NCBI GenBank assembly: GCA_024234505.1 | Contig: JACKOD010000003.1 | Span: 248,001 to 312,000 of the forward strand | DNA length: 64,000 nt | Direction of reading: 5' to 3' | Source: Hahellaceae bacterium | Lineage (GTDB): Bacteria > Pseudomonadota > Gammaproteobacteria > Pseudomonadales > Oleiphilaceae | Part shown: piece after piece, positions 36,796 through 44,883 of the stretch | Position numbering within the stretch: position 1 is the first letter of the stretch | How the letters are laid out: each line of letters opens with the position of its first letter | Notes under the pieces: generated by a model | Told to the model about the DNA's origin: nothing | What the model saw: the letters and a program-made list of their open reading frames with translations, nothing else | Databases searched by the model: none | Position numbers and translations under genes: made by a program

Positions 36796-36923
36796 GATTA
36801 GAGCGAAGATATTGTTTTCCGTCTGATTACTTAGCGTCCGCAGGGTTTAAATGTGCTGGAATGATAACCGCATCCCGCTATAATTGCGGCCACCCATTAC
36901 TTTGTAGCTTGCAGGAGCCCGCA

Positions 36924-37547
36924 GTGTTCGACATCACCCGTTATGCCAACGTGGCGCAGGAAATTATCCAGGCCGGACGGTTTCTCTATGGCAGAGGTTG
37001 GTCACCCGCGACCAGCAGTAACTATTCCGCCCGCATAGATGCGCAGCATATTGGCATCACCGTTTCGGGAAAACACAAAGGCGAACTGGTGGCGGGCGAT
37101 GTGATGGTGGTCAATCTCCAGGGAGAGGCTGTACAAAGCGAGTGCCGTTCGTCTGCCGAAACCCTGCTACATACGGTCATCTATGAGCTTTTTCCAAAGG
37201 TGGGGGCGGTATTACATACACACTCACAGGGTGCCACCGTGTTGAGCCGTTTAACACAAGGCGAACAGCTGACTTTTGCCGACTATGAATTACAAAAAGC
37301 CTTTCCGGGATACGATACCCACGAAGGCGAGATGACACTGCCTGTGTTTGATAACACGCAGGATATCGTGACATTATCGCAAGATACGAAAGCATTTTTT
37401 GCACAAAATCCCAACGTGCCCGGCTATTTAATCAGAGGGCACGGTTTATATACCTGGGGGGCCACCATGGCAGACTGTTTGCGTCATGTCGAAGCCCTGG
37501 AGTTTTTGATTGCATGTGAACTGGACATGAAGAGGCTAAGCCGATGA
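36924..37547 (+). CDS. mtnB: Methylthioribulose-1-phosphate dehydratase
   Basis: A 207-aa class II aldolase-fold enzyme of methionine salvage that dehydrates 5-methylthioribulose 1-phosphate to the diketo compound. Zinc ligands are visible in VLHTHSQGATVLSRL and in GHGLYTWG. GTG 36924 has AGGAG six bases upstream and gives the normal family length; the upstream open frame to 36861 has no such site. The stop overlaps mtnD (ATGA). Confidence 0.92.
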   Translation: MFDITRYANVAQEIIQAGRFLYGRGWSPATSSNYSARIDAQHIGITVSGKHKGELVAGDVMVVNLQGEAVQSECRSSAETLLHTVIYELFPKVGAVLHTHSQGATVLSRLTQGEQLTFADYELQKAFPGYDTHEGEMTLPVFDNTQDIVTLSQDTKAFFAQNPNVPGYLIRGHGLYTWGATMADCLRHVEALEFLIACELDMKRLSR

Positions 37548-38104
37548 GTAAACTGACTATTTTTTCTGAAAGCGACCTGACTTGTCCCGAGTCAGTCACG
37601 ACGGATAGCGCCGAAATCGCTCGCCTCCTTAACGAAAAGGGTGTTCGCTTCGAGCATTGGCCTACGCGGGAACTTCCGGAGTCCGCCACTCAGGAAGAAA
37701 TTCTGGATGCCTACGAGATTGACGTTAATCGTCTAAAGGAAGAGTGTGGGTTCGCAACTGCCGATGTCGTCAAACTCACCCCTGATCACCCGCAACGCGA
37801 TGCTTTCCGCACTAAATTTCTGTCGGAACACATTCATTCTGAAGACGAAGTGCGATTTTTTGTCGAAGGACAGGGACTCTTTTATTTGCACCTGCAAGAC
37901 AAAGTTTATGTCGTGTTATGCGAGAAGCAGGATTTGATTAGTGTGCCTGACGGAGCAACCCACTGGTTTGATATGGGGCCAGCCCCCCGTTTTACCTGTA
38001 TACGCCTTTTCAGTAATCCTGAAGGCTGGGTTGCCCAGTTCACGGGAACCGATATTGCTGAGCGCACTCCTCGCTGGGAAGATTTGATGGGAGGTAACCG
38101 GTGA
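37544..38104 (+). CDS. mtnD: Acireductone dioxygenase
   Basis: A 186-aa cupin enzyme that cleaves acireductone with oxygen to the keto acid precursor of methionine (with iron) or to other products (with nickel). The metal site HIHSEDEVRFFVEG (His-x-His-x4-Glu) and the second histidine in ATHWFDMG are present. It overlaps mtnB and mtnC by four bases on each side, so translation of the three is coupled. Confidence 0.93.
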   Translation: MSKLTIFSESDLTCPESVTTDSAEIARLLNEKGVRFEHWPTRELPESATQEEILDAYEIDVNRLKEECGFATADVVKLTPDHPQRDAFRTKFLSEHIHSEDEVRFFVEGQGLFYLHLQDKVYVVLCEKQDLISVPDGATHWFDMGPAPRFTCIRLFSNPEGWVAQFTGTDIAERTPRWEDLMGGNR

Positions 38105-38787
38105 TCAGAGCGATTGTGACCGATATTGAAGGTACAACGAGTTCAATTCGCTTTGTTCATGATGTGCTTTTTCCGTATGCGGCAGAAAATTTGCCTGAGT
38201 TCATTCGTACCAACGCTGACGATGCTGAAGTTCGTGAACAGCTGGAGGCGGTTGCTGAACTTGCAGATCTTAGCGCGACCGATGTAGAAGATATCATCGA
38301 GCAATTGCAAACCTGGATTCGGGAAGATAAAAAGATTACCCCGCTGAAGGATCTTCAGGGAATGATCTGGCAGCATGGATATCAACAAGGCCATTTTAAG
38401 GGGCATGTTTATGATGACGCCGCACAATCTTTGCGAGCGTGGCATGAACAGGGAATTATGCTCTATGTCTACTCGTCGGGTTCAGTACAGGCACAAAAGC
38501 TGATCTTCGGATTTACTGAGTTTGGCGATTTAACCCCGCTGTTTAGCGGCTATTTTGATACCCGAATCGGTGCGAAAAGAGAAGAATCGTCCTATCGTGA
38601 AATTGTCACCGCGCTTGAGATAGATGCCGGTGAGATTTTATTTTTGTCTGATATCTGTGAAGAATTGGATGCCGCCCGAGCGGCGGGAATGAAAACCTGC
38701 CAGTTACTCCGCCCGTTGGATGCCTCTGCGGCAGGCCAACATCCGAGCGTAAATGATTTTAGCCAGATTGATCTGGCTTGTTTCTAA
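38101..38787 (+). CDS. mtnC: Enolase-phosphatase E1
   Basis: A 228-aa HAD-family enzyme that enolises and dephosphorylates the diketo intermediate to acireductone. The nucleophile motif IVTDIEGTTSSIRFVHDVLFP and the downstream VYSSGS and FLSDICEELDAA motifs are intact. The GTG start overlaps the mtnD stop (GTGA). mtnA and the upstream nucleosidase or phosphorylase are not in the window, as is usual for the mtnBDC trio in this group. Confidence 0.93.
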   Translation: MIRAIVTDIEGTTSSIRFVHDVLFPYAAENLPEFIRTNADDAEVREQLEAVAELADLSATDVEDIIEQLQTWIREDKKITPLKDLQGMIWQHGYQQGHFKGHVYDDAAQSLRAWHEQGIMLYVYSSGSVQAQKLIFGFTEFGDLTPLFSGYFDTRIGAKREESSYREIVTALEIDAGEILFLSDICEELDAARAAGMKTCQLLRPLDASAAGQHPSVNDFSQIDLACF

Positions 38788-39111
38788 TTCATTGTTTGTC
38801 CTTCCTATTACCCCGTTGTAATGATCGTAGTCAGATATACAGTGCAAGTGTGGCTGTATATTTGGCTTGATGAGGGTTGAGAGAAAATAACTTTTCTTGA
38901 AAAACCCACATTCATAGGCCAGTATGAAATCGGTCAAGTCTATGCGGTGATTACTAATGGCGGCGCTGGTTGCGCGTCGGAGATTACCCTGAAGTAAGCA
39001 GGTCTCCTCACATTGAGGGAGGAAGGCATCATGCTTACGAAAAATTAACGCTCGCCCCTTCGGTGCGAATGTTTATTCATAACTCAGATAAGCAGCATAA
39101 GGACGACGAAA
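38788..39111. other. 324-base intergenic region, possible gene remnant
   Basis: No intact gene is seen. Bases 38888-38998 form a protein-like frame without a start codon (FIGQYEIGQVYAVITNGG and onward to TAA) that could be a decayed 3' end of a gene, or chance. The promoter of the following lipoprotein genes should lie in the right half. Confidence 0.35.
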
Positions 39112-40041
39112 ATGCTCTGCTTCAGAAAAAAAGCACTGTTGGGATGTGTTGTGACCGCGTTGCTGGCGGGGTGTGCCACTACCCAGAAAATTGTGATTCC
39201 TTCCTATACGGCTCCTCGAGAGTACAAAAAAATCTCGGAAATCGAAAGTGGCGGTGAAATGAAAGAGGGCGTTTATCTCGCCCTGGCCATTGATCCGGAA
39301 GTTAAAGGGCAGTCTGTCGCGTCGGAACCCAAACTGCCGGATTTGCTCGTCAACGGGATAAAGCAGGGATTGACGGAAACGAATTTTATTACCATCTATC
39401 CCATTTTTGATGAAGCCTATGTGCAACTGGATATTCACGTACTTTCCTTTGAATATGTGCAGACTGACAATGACATTAAAGCGGATATTCAGGTCTCTTA
39501 TACCCTGGTAAAGGGTGTCAGCGAATATTTGAATAAAACCTACAGTGGCCGGATCACGCGCCACTCCTCCCAACCAGCGTTACTTCCGTCCCGTAATCAA
39601 GTGCTATTGGACCTGACCCGGGATGTATCGAAAAAATTTGTATCCGACATTACGCCGCTAAAAACGAATCAGCTTCGTGAATTCAAATCGTTGCCCGGAG
39701 CGCTGGAGTATGTGCTGACGTATGCGAAACAAGGTAACTTCCAGTCGGCTATTTCCGATATGGAAGAGTACACGGGATCCAAAGATGCGGGATTTTATTT
39801 CAACCTCGCTGTGTTATATGAAGCACAGGGAAGCGAAACGAAAGATATGGAGCTGTTTCGTAAGGCTGATTTGATGTACAAGAAATCTATGCAAACGGGG
39901 GGGTCATCGGATGAACTCATCGTGGGCACCAAAGCCAAGTTCGATAATTTCTATCGGCTGTTTAAGCTTACCGAAAAGCAGCGGAAAGCAAATAAACAGT
40001 TGACCAACGAATTGGAAAGCACCTATGGCATTGGCGAATAA
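39112..40041 (+). CDS. Lipoprotein with C-terminal TPR-like helices
   Basis: A 309-aa lipoprotein (LLAGCATTQ lipobox). It has an alpha/beta domain of about 170 residues (VYLALAIDPEV, EAYVQLDIHVLSFEYV) and a helical C-terminus with TPR-like segments (ALEYVLTYAKQGNFQSAIS, FYFNLAVLYEAQG). The first domain recalls CsgG/LpoB-type lipoproteins in layout, but this is only resemblance. It is first of three lipoprotein genes in a row; the next starts 22 bases on. It is probably anchored to the outer membrane. Confidence 0.72.
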   Translation: MLCFRKKALLGCVVTALLAGCATTQKIVIPSYTAPREYKKISEIESGGEMKEGVYLALAIDPEVKGQSVASEPKLPDLLVNGIKQGLTETNFITIYPIFDEAYVQLDIHVLSFEYVQTDNDIKADIQVSYTLVKGVSEYLNKTYSGRITRHSSQPALLPSRNQVLLDLTRDVSKKFVSDITPLKTNQLREFKSLPGALEYVLTYAKQGNFQSAISDMEEYTGSKDAGFYFNLAVLYEAQGSETKDMELFRKADLMYKKSMQTGGSSDELIVGTKAKFDNFYRLFKLTEKQRKANKQLTNELESTYGIGE

Positions 40042-40063
40042 TTGCGTACTACGGAGTAACGAT

Positions 40064-41347
40064 ATGAATAGACTAAATGCATCACCGAGCCTTACGAATC
40101 TGAAAGCAGTTCGAATCTGTGCCACCATGGCTTTGGCGGGAACTTTGTTATTGTCGGGAGGCTGCGCCTCCATTATGGACGCAGGCCTGAGTCAGGCAGA
40201 GGTGCCTACGCTGGAAAATAATCTCAATCGTACGGTCATTGGGTTGGGTCTGGTGCGAGCAATGAATACCATGGCCTCTATGCCTATTTCGGCAGATGCC
40301 ACTTGGCCTAAACAATTGTCAGAATCGATCACAACCGAAAATCGTCAGCGAATTGACCAGTTTCTGGAACGTGATCCCTTTGTTGCCACGCATGATTACA
40401 CCGTACAGGTGCAAGAACAACAGTTAGGTGGATATGCCTTTGCCACCCCCAAAACATCGCCGATTTTGTACCATGCAATGAACAAGGTGAATATCTTGTA
40501 TGGTGACGATGTAAGTCACTGGCCAGATTTTTTTGCACTGGATTCCGATTTTTCAAGCTACGGAAAATTTAAAGATGGTCAGCCAAAGCAAGTGGAAGCA
40601 CTAACAGGCAACGTTTATGAGAATATCGGGGTGGCTGTGATTTCCCTGATGCCTGTGAACTACCAAAAGGATCTAGACGAGTACCGTCGAGAGTTAAATT
40701 CGGCTCTGGAAGACGTCGGACAGCTGAAAGCGCGGGAAGGGGAATTAAAAACCTACCTGGAAACAAAAAAGGATAATGTTGGCAACCCGCTGGATGACGC
40801 CAGCCTTGCAGAATTGTCCTCCGAAAAAGCGGCACTAGAGGTGCAGATCAGTGAGCATGAGCGGCTCGCTGAAGAGAAGCAAACCATTTATTTATCGCAA
40901 CTTGATGAAGCGGTTGAAGTATTGAAAGCCGATATTCGTTTGGATGATGAGCAGATCCTGCTTGCCAAAAACATCGCTTTGGCCACAGACGCGATAGGAA
41001 CGGGAGCCTATGAGGCCGGGACGGCATTTACGATTGCTTTAACCAATATTGGATTGAAAGGTTGCCTGCAAAACTTTGACAAGGAGTTGCAGTCATTAGC
41101 CATTGGCAAGGTGTTGGTCCCCGGAGACAAGCAAGACCTGTACAATCGTCGCCTGGAGCGACTAACTAACAACGCCATCTATGTCTTACCTGCCATTGGT
41201 ATTGGCTCTTATTACGCAATCAAGCAGTCATTATTGGCAGGGAAATATGAATCTGTTGCCGAAGTGGTATTGGAAGCAGATGAATCACGTAAAGCGCTAG
41301 AGGCCGCCCAGAACGCTCAGGCAGCACAAGCCACTAATGCCCAATAA
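40064..41347 (+). CDS. Lipoprotein with central coiled coil, unknown function
   Basis: A 427-aa protein with a signal peptide and lipobox (LLLSGGCAS). A globular N-terminal part is followed by a coiled coil at about 190-300 (rich in Glu, Leu, Lys, Ala) and a C-terminal hydrophobic segment near VLPAIGIGSYYAIKQSLLAG. ATG 40064 has GGAG eight bases upstream; the longer frame to 40025 overlaps the previous gene and lacks one. It is the middle gene of the lipoprotein trio. The stop codon lies in a 15-base tandem duplication. Confidence 0.7.
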   Translation: MNRLNASPSLTNLKAVRICATMALAGTLLLSGGCASIMDAGLSQAEVPTLENNLNRTVIGLGLVRAMNTMASMPISADATWPKQLSESITTENRQRIDQFLERDPFVATHDYTVQVQEQQLGGYAFATPKTSPILYHAMNKVNILYGDDVSHWPDFFALDSDFSSYGKFKDGQPKQVEALTGNVYENIGVAVISLMPVNYQKDLDEYRRELNSALEDVGQLKAREGELKTYLETKKDNVGNPLDDASLAELSSEKAALEVQISEHERLAEEKQTIYLSQLDEAVEVLKADIRLDDEQILLAKNIALATDAIGTGAYEAGTAFTIALTNIGLKGCLQNFDKELQSLAIGKVLVPGDKQDLYNRRLERLTNNAIYVLPAIGIGSYYAIKQSLLAGKYESVAEVVLEADESRKALEAAQNAQAAQATNAQ

Positions 41348-41366
41348 TGAGATGCCCAATAACGAG
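41337..41366. repeat. 15-bp tandem duplication at a gene end
   Basis: ATGCCCAATAATGAG is followed directly by ATGCCCAATAACGAG (one mismatch). The stop codon of the preceding gene lies in the first unit. Confidence 0.8.
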
Positions 41367-41441
41367 ATAGGCAAAATAGCACCCGTGGTTGTCGGTGTGT
41401 CAATTTAAAAAGAATGGTTGTTCGAAAGGAGAAGGTATTTG

Positions 41442-42476
41442 ATGAACTTAAAGCATGCAGGATTTTTTATCGCGTTCACTGCATCGTTTCTGGGGGGCTG
41501 CGCAGGAGTGCAAACTGCCCCGTCGTCACCCGTTGCTACCCAGGCCGCCCCCGCAGCGGAACTCACCCTCATGGAGGCTCCGGCTGATACTGCTCGCTAC
41601 TATTACGCGGTAGGTGAGGGGGATTCAACCGAACTCGCCAAAAACCGGGCGCTAGCTGAAATTGCCGCAAAAATCTCCGTTTCCGTCAGCGCATCGCTAT
41701 CCAATGAGTTAACCGTAACAACGAATGACGACAAGACTCGCACCTCAGAGCGCACCGACAGCAAAGTGAATGCTATTGCCAAGACAATAGACTTTTCTGA
41801 CGTGTCTGTGGAACGCACACAAACCCGAGGTGGCATGAAGTATGTGCTGGTCAAGGTTGATCGTGATCATTTGCTTCAGGGACAGTTACGTAAAGTGCAG
41901 GGCACGGACGACAAGATTGTGAAGGAAATGGGTATTTTTGATAAATCAGAAATATTCTATCGCCTGAAGCTTTCATACAACATTGAGCGCCTGGTCAATG
42001 AAGCACGAGAGCAACTGACGCTGCTCAGAGCCATGAAGCCCGGTTATGATGACAGTGCATTCCAAAACCGTTATACGGCGTACGAAGGTAAAATCCGGGA
42101 GGCCAAACAGCAAGCCGTGTTTGCTATTTCTGCAGATTCAAACTCCCGTTCGCTCGCGCTTTTGATCAAACGTTTTCTCAGTGAAGAAAATATTCGCATG
42201 AGTGAGCATGGTGGTAATGTGAAGCTGGATCTGACCACCTCAGCAGAAGAAAAAAGTTTCAAAACGACTAATGTGAAACTTAAAAATATGAAAATGGTTG
42301 CGAGAACGACCAGCCTCAAAGTAAGAAATACCTCCGGAGTGGTTATTTCAAATAACGTAATTAGAACAAAAGCCACTTCGCCTGTCGGCGTTGATGATGC
42401 CATACAGCAGACCCGCCAATATGAAGACTTGATTCAAAAGTCGGGAATACTGTCTTTCATCAGTGGAAATGAGTAA
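41442..42476 (+). CDS. LPP20-family lipoprotein
   Basis: A 344-aa lipoprotein (FLGGCAG lipobox) with an Ala/Pro-rich spacer. An LPP20-like domain (about 50-150) carries the typical YYYAVGEGDSTELAKNRALAEI followed by AAKISVSVS, with GGMKYVLVKVDRD at its end. The second half is helical, then beta-rich and basic (KLKNMKMVARTTSLKVRN). Strong AAAGGAGAAGG precedes ATG 41442. LPP20-domain proteins include Vibrio FlgP and Helicobacter LPP20, outer-membrane lipoproteins of flagella or envelope. It is the third lipoprotein of the cluster. Confidence 0.78.
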   Translation: MNLKHAGFFIAFTASFLGGCAGVQTAPSSPVATQAAPAAELTLMEAPADTARYYYAVGEGDSTELAKNRALAEIAAKISVSVSASLSNELTVTTNDDKTRTSERTDSKVNAIAKTIDFSDVSVERTQTRGGMKYVLVKVDRDHLLQGQLRKVQGTDDKIVKEMGIFDKSEIFYRLKLSYNIERLVNEAREQLTLLRAMKPGYDDSAFQNRYTAYEGKIREAKQQAVFAISADSNSRSLALLIKRFLSEENIRMSEHGGNVKLDLTTSAEEKSFKTTNVKLKNMKMVARTTSLKVRNTSGVVISNNVIRTKATSPVGVDDAIQQTRQYEDLIQKSGILSFISGNE

Positions 42477-42609
42477 CTAACCACCTGCCATCAAGCCGGT
42501 ATAAGCCGCTTGGTGGCATAACCTGTCGGTAACCGTGATAATTCACTTTCCTGTCATCCACTTGCTGCATCATAATCATAGAGTCAGCTATGGATGACAG
42601 GGGGTCTCT

Positions 42610-43608
42610 ATGGAACAAATTTTCTTTTTACCTCAGCGACTGTTAAAAAACGACGGAACAGAACGGCGCGTCGGGGTCGAAATTGAAATGTCAGGCATTG
42701 AACTCTCGATGATTGCCTGTCAGATCAATATCCTGTTTGGCGGCAGGATTGAAGAGCTTTCGCCTTATGAGTTTCGAATTTTGGCAACCGAGTTGGGTGA
42801 CTTTAAAATTGAGCTCGATTTTAAATACCTTAAGAACTACGCACGGGAACGCCACAAAGATCCTCCTCAAGATGAAGAAATGCTCGATTTTGAGCAAATC
42901 GCGTCGGATGCATTGGCGCTGGTTGCCAAAAGTGTCGTGCCATTTGAAGTAATCACGCCCCCCATCCCGGTGTCGCAGCTATTTCGTCTGGAAGCGTTAA
43001 CACAGCGGCTGCGCGAGCATGGTGCCAAAGGAACACGGCATTTAGTTATCTACGCCTTTGGCGTTCATTTAAACCCCGAGCTTCCCGATACCCGGGTAGA
43101 GACGCTACTGGCTTATCTTCGCGCGTTTCTGTGTCTTTATGACTGGCTTGCTGAGCGAGAGCGGGTTTCATTTGCCAGAAAGGTGACTCCATTTATTAAT
43201 AACTTCCCGACGGATTACATTCGCAAGGTGCTCAGTCCAGATTATGAGCCCGATCTCGCCACCTTTATTGATGATTACCTGCAGTTCAACCCCACTCGCA
43301 ATCGAGTTCTGGATTATCTGCCCATTTTAGCCTGGCTGGATGAAGCCCGTGTCAGGGCGGTTTGTGCTGAAGAAAAAATAGGCAAACGGCCCACATTACA
43401 TTATCGACTACCAAATTCAGACATTGATAATCGGCAATGGAGCATCTCCCAATGTTGGAATGACTGGTTGCAGGTCGAGACATTAGCGTCAGACGATGAG
43501 AAGCTGCGAACAATCTGTCATTCTTATTTACGACATCTGGATATCTTCAATCTGGAGATAACCCCCTGGCGAGAAAAAGTTAAAAAATGGTTGGCAAACA
43601 CCGATTAA
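42610..43608 (+). CDS. Putative amidoligase
   Basis: A 332-aa protein of the carboxylate-amine ligase (amidoligase, glutamine-synthetase-like fold) type, with RRVGVEIEMSGIEL near the start, DFKIELDFKYLK and YAFGVHLNPEL. These are the family's expected nucleotide/metal-binding acidic and His residues. It would join a carboxylate to an amine with ATP. It overlaps by 22 bases a class-I amidotransferase-like gene, a pairing described for predicted peptide-modifying systems. Substrates are unknown. Confidence 0.78.
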   Translation: MEQIFFLPQRLLKNDGTERRVGVEIEMSGIELSMIACQINILFGGRIEELSPYEFRILATELGDFKIELDFKYLKNYARERHKDPPQDEEMLDFEQIASDALALVAKSVVPFEVITPPIPVSQLFRLEALTQRLREHGAKGTRHLVIYAFGVHLNPELPDTRVETLLAYLRAFLCLYDWLAERERVSFARKVTPFINNFPTDYIRKVLSPDYEPDLATFIDDYLQFNPTRNRVLDYLPILAWLDEARVRAVCAEEKIGKRPTLHYRLPNSDIDNRQWSISQCWNDWLQVETLASDDEKLRTICHSYLRHLDIFNLEITPWREKVKKWLANTD

Positions 43609-44303
43609 ATAGAAAACCCCTGGTGGCTGTAACCGGACCGGATACCCGTTTTCCTCTGGCGTTCTGGTGCACCGCATGGGGGGTATGGTTTGCCGGAGGC
43701 AATGCTGTGCGCCTTACTCCATCAAACTACCACTGCCACGAAAAGGATAAGTTTCAGGCCATTATTATTGGTGGGGGGAGTGATATTGATCCTGGCCTTT
43801 ATGAGGGTGATGATGTCGGGCTGGCTAAAATTGATCCTGAGCGCGACGCGTTTGAGATTGAAATGATCGAGCATGCGTTACATACCCATCTGCCAATTAT
43901 GGGGATCTGTCGCGGAATGCAGTTGATCAATGTCGTGTTAGGGGGCTCCTTATATGGCGATATTCGGGCGATGCGATTCAATACCTCCAATCGTCGTACC
44001 CCCTTACCTCGAAAAACGGCCCACCTAGTGTCAGAGGGGGTGTTGTCTGCGGTATTCGGATGTTCCCGCTGGCGGATTAACAGCTTACATCACCAGGCAA
44101 TTGATCGATTGGGAGAGACATTGAAAGTCGTCGCGCGGGATCTGGATGACTTTGTTCAGGCGGTAGAATCTGTCAATCATCGTTATATGGTAGGTGTTCA
44201 ATGGCATCCGGAATATCTTCCTTATAGCCGTTTAAATCGAAGACTGTTTTCGAGATTGTTGGACGCGGCAAGGCATAGTGATCCCGAAGCCTTATATGAA
44301 TAG
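43587..44303 (+). CDS. Class I glutamine amidotransferase-like / gamma-glutamyl hydrolase (peptidase C26)
   Basis: A 238-aa enzyme with the PuuD-like pattern: IIIGGGSDIDPGLYEGD, nucleophile Cys in GICRGMQLINVVLGG, HHQAIDRLGE and the His/Glu pair in GVQWHPEY. It would hydrolyse gamma-glutamyl or similar amide bonds, or supply ammonia to the overlapping amidoligase. Translational coupling through the 22-base overlap strongly suggests a joint pathway, perhaps making and trimming a glutamyl-type conjugate. Confidence 0.82.
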   Translation: MVGKHRLNRKPLVAVTGPDTRFPLAFWCTAWGVWFAGGNAVRLTPSNYHCHEKDKFQAIIIGGGSDIDPGLYEGDDVGLAKIDPERDAFEIEMIEHALHTHLPIMGICRGMQLINVVLGGSLYGDIRAMRFNTSNRRTPLPRKTAHLVSEGVLSAVFGCSRWRINSLHHQAIDRLGETLKVVARDLDDFVQAVESVNHRYMVGVQWHPEYLPYSRLNRRLFSRLLDAARHSDPEALYE

Positions 44304-44354
44304 TCATTCGCGTATCGAAACGGGAATTTTCTGCGTAACGGAGCCTTGGTCGTT

Positions 44355-44798
44355 GTGTTAATTTTGGATTATCTGCTTATCTTTGGAAGCGCATTTGCGG
44401 CGGCGACGCTTTTACCTTTTTATTCTGAATTTCTGGTCGCAGCACAACTGGCTCGATTTCCTGAGCAGGCTTTTGGCATTTGGCTGGTCGCATCAATGGG
44501 AAACACCCTGGGAGCAGCACTGAATTGGGTAATGGGTCGATATTTGCTGCATTATCAGGATAAACGCTGGTTCCCTTTCAAAGTGGAGCAGCTAGGTAAA
44601 GCGCAACATTGGTTTCAAAAATATGGCGTCTGGACGCTGTTGTTTGCCTGGTTGCCCGTGGGAGGCGATCCGTTGACGTTTGTTGCGGGTTTGATGCGGG
44701 TGAATTTTGGCGTATTTTTTCTGCTGACTTTTATCGGCAAAGCACTGCGCTATTTGGCCGTCATCTGGTTTGCCGATGTAGCCTATAGCGCGTTTTAA
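44355..44798 (+). CDS. YqaA/DedA-like membrane protein
   Basis: A 147-aa protein with about four membrane segments and the SNARE-associated/YqaA pattern: FYSEFLVAAQLA, GNTLGAALNWVMGRY, WLPVGGDPLTFVAGLMR and a basic GKALRY. DedA-type proteins act in membrane-lipid flipping and envelope homeostasis, while YqaA itself is uncharacterised. The GTG at 44355 has GGAG eleven bases upstream; TTG 44346 is the other choice. It may be cotranscribed with the amidoligase pair (about 50 bases gap). Confidence 0.8.
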   Translation: MLILDYLLIFGSAFAAATLLPFYSEFLVAAQLARFPEQAFGIWLVASMGNTLGAALNWVMGRYLLHYQDKRWFPFKVEQLGKAQHWFQKYGVWTLLFAWLPVGGDPLTFVAGLMRVNFGVFFLLTFIGKALRYLAVIWFADVAYSAF

Positions 44799-44883
44799 AG
44801 CCAGCGTTCATTCAGTTCCTTATCTTTGTTCTTTGTGTGGCGAGTCACACCACATGGATCTATCAAGCTGACCCGGTTCTGAT

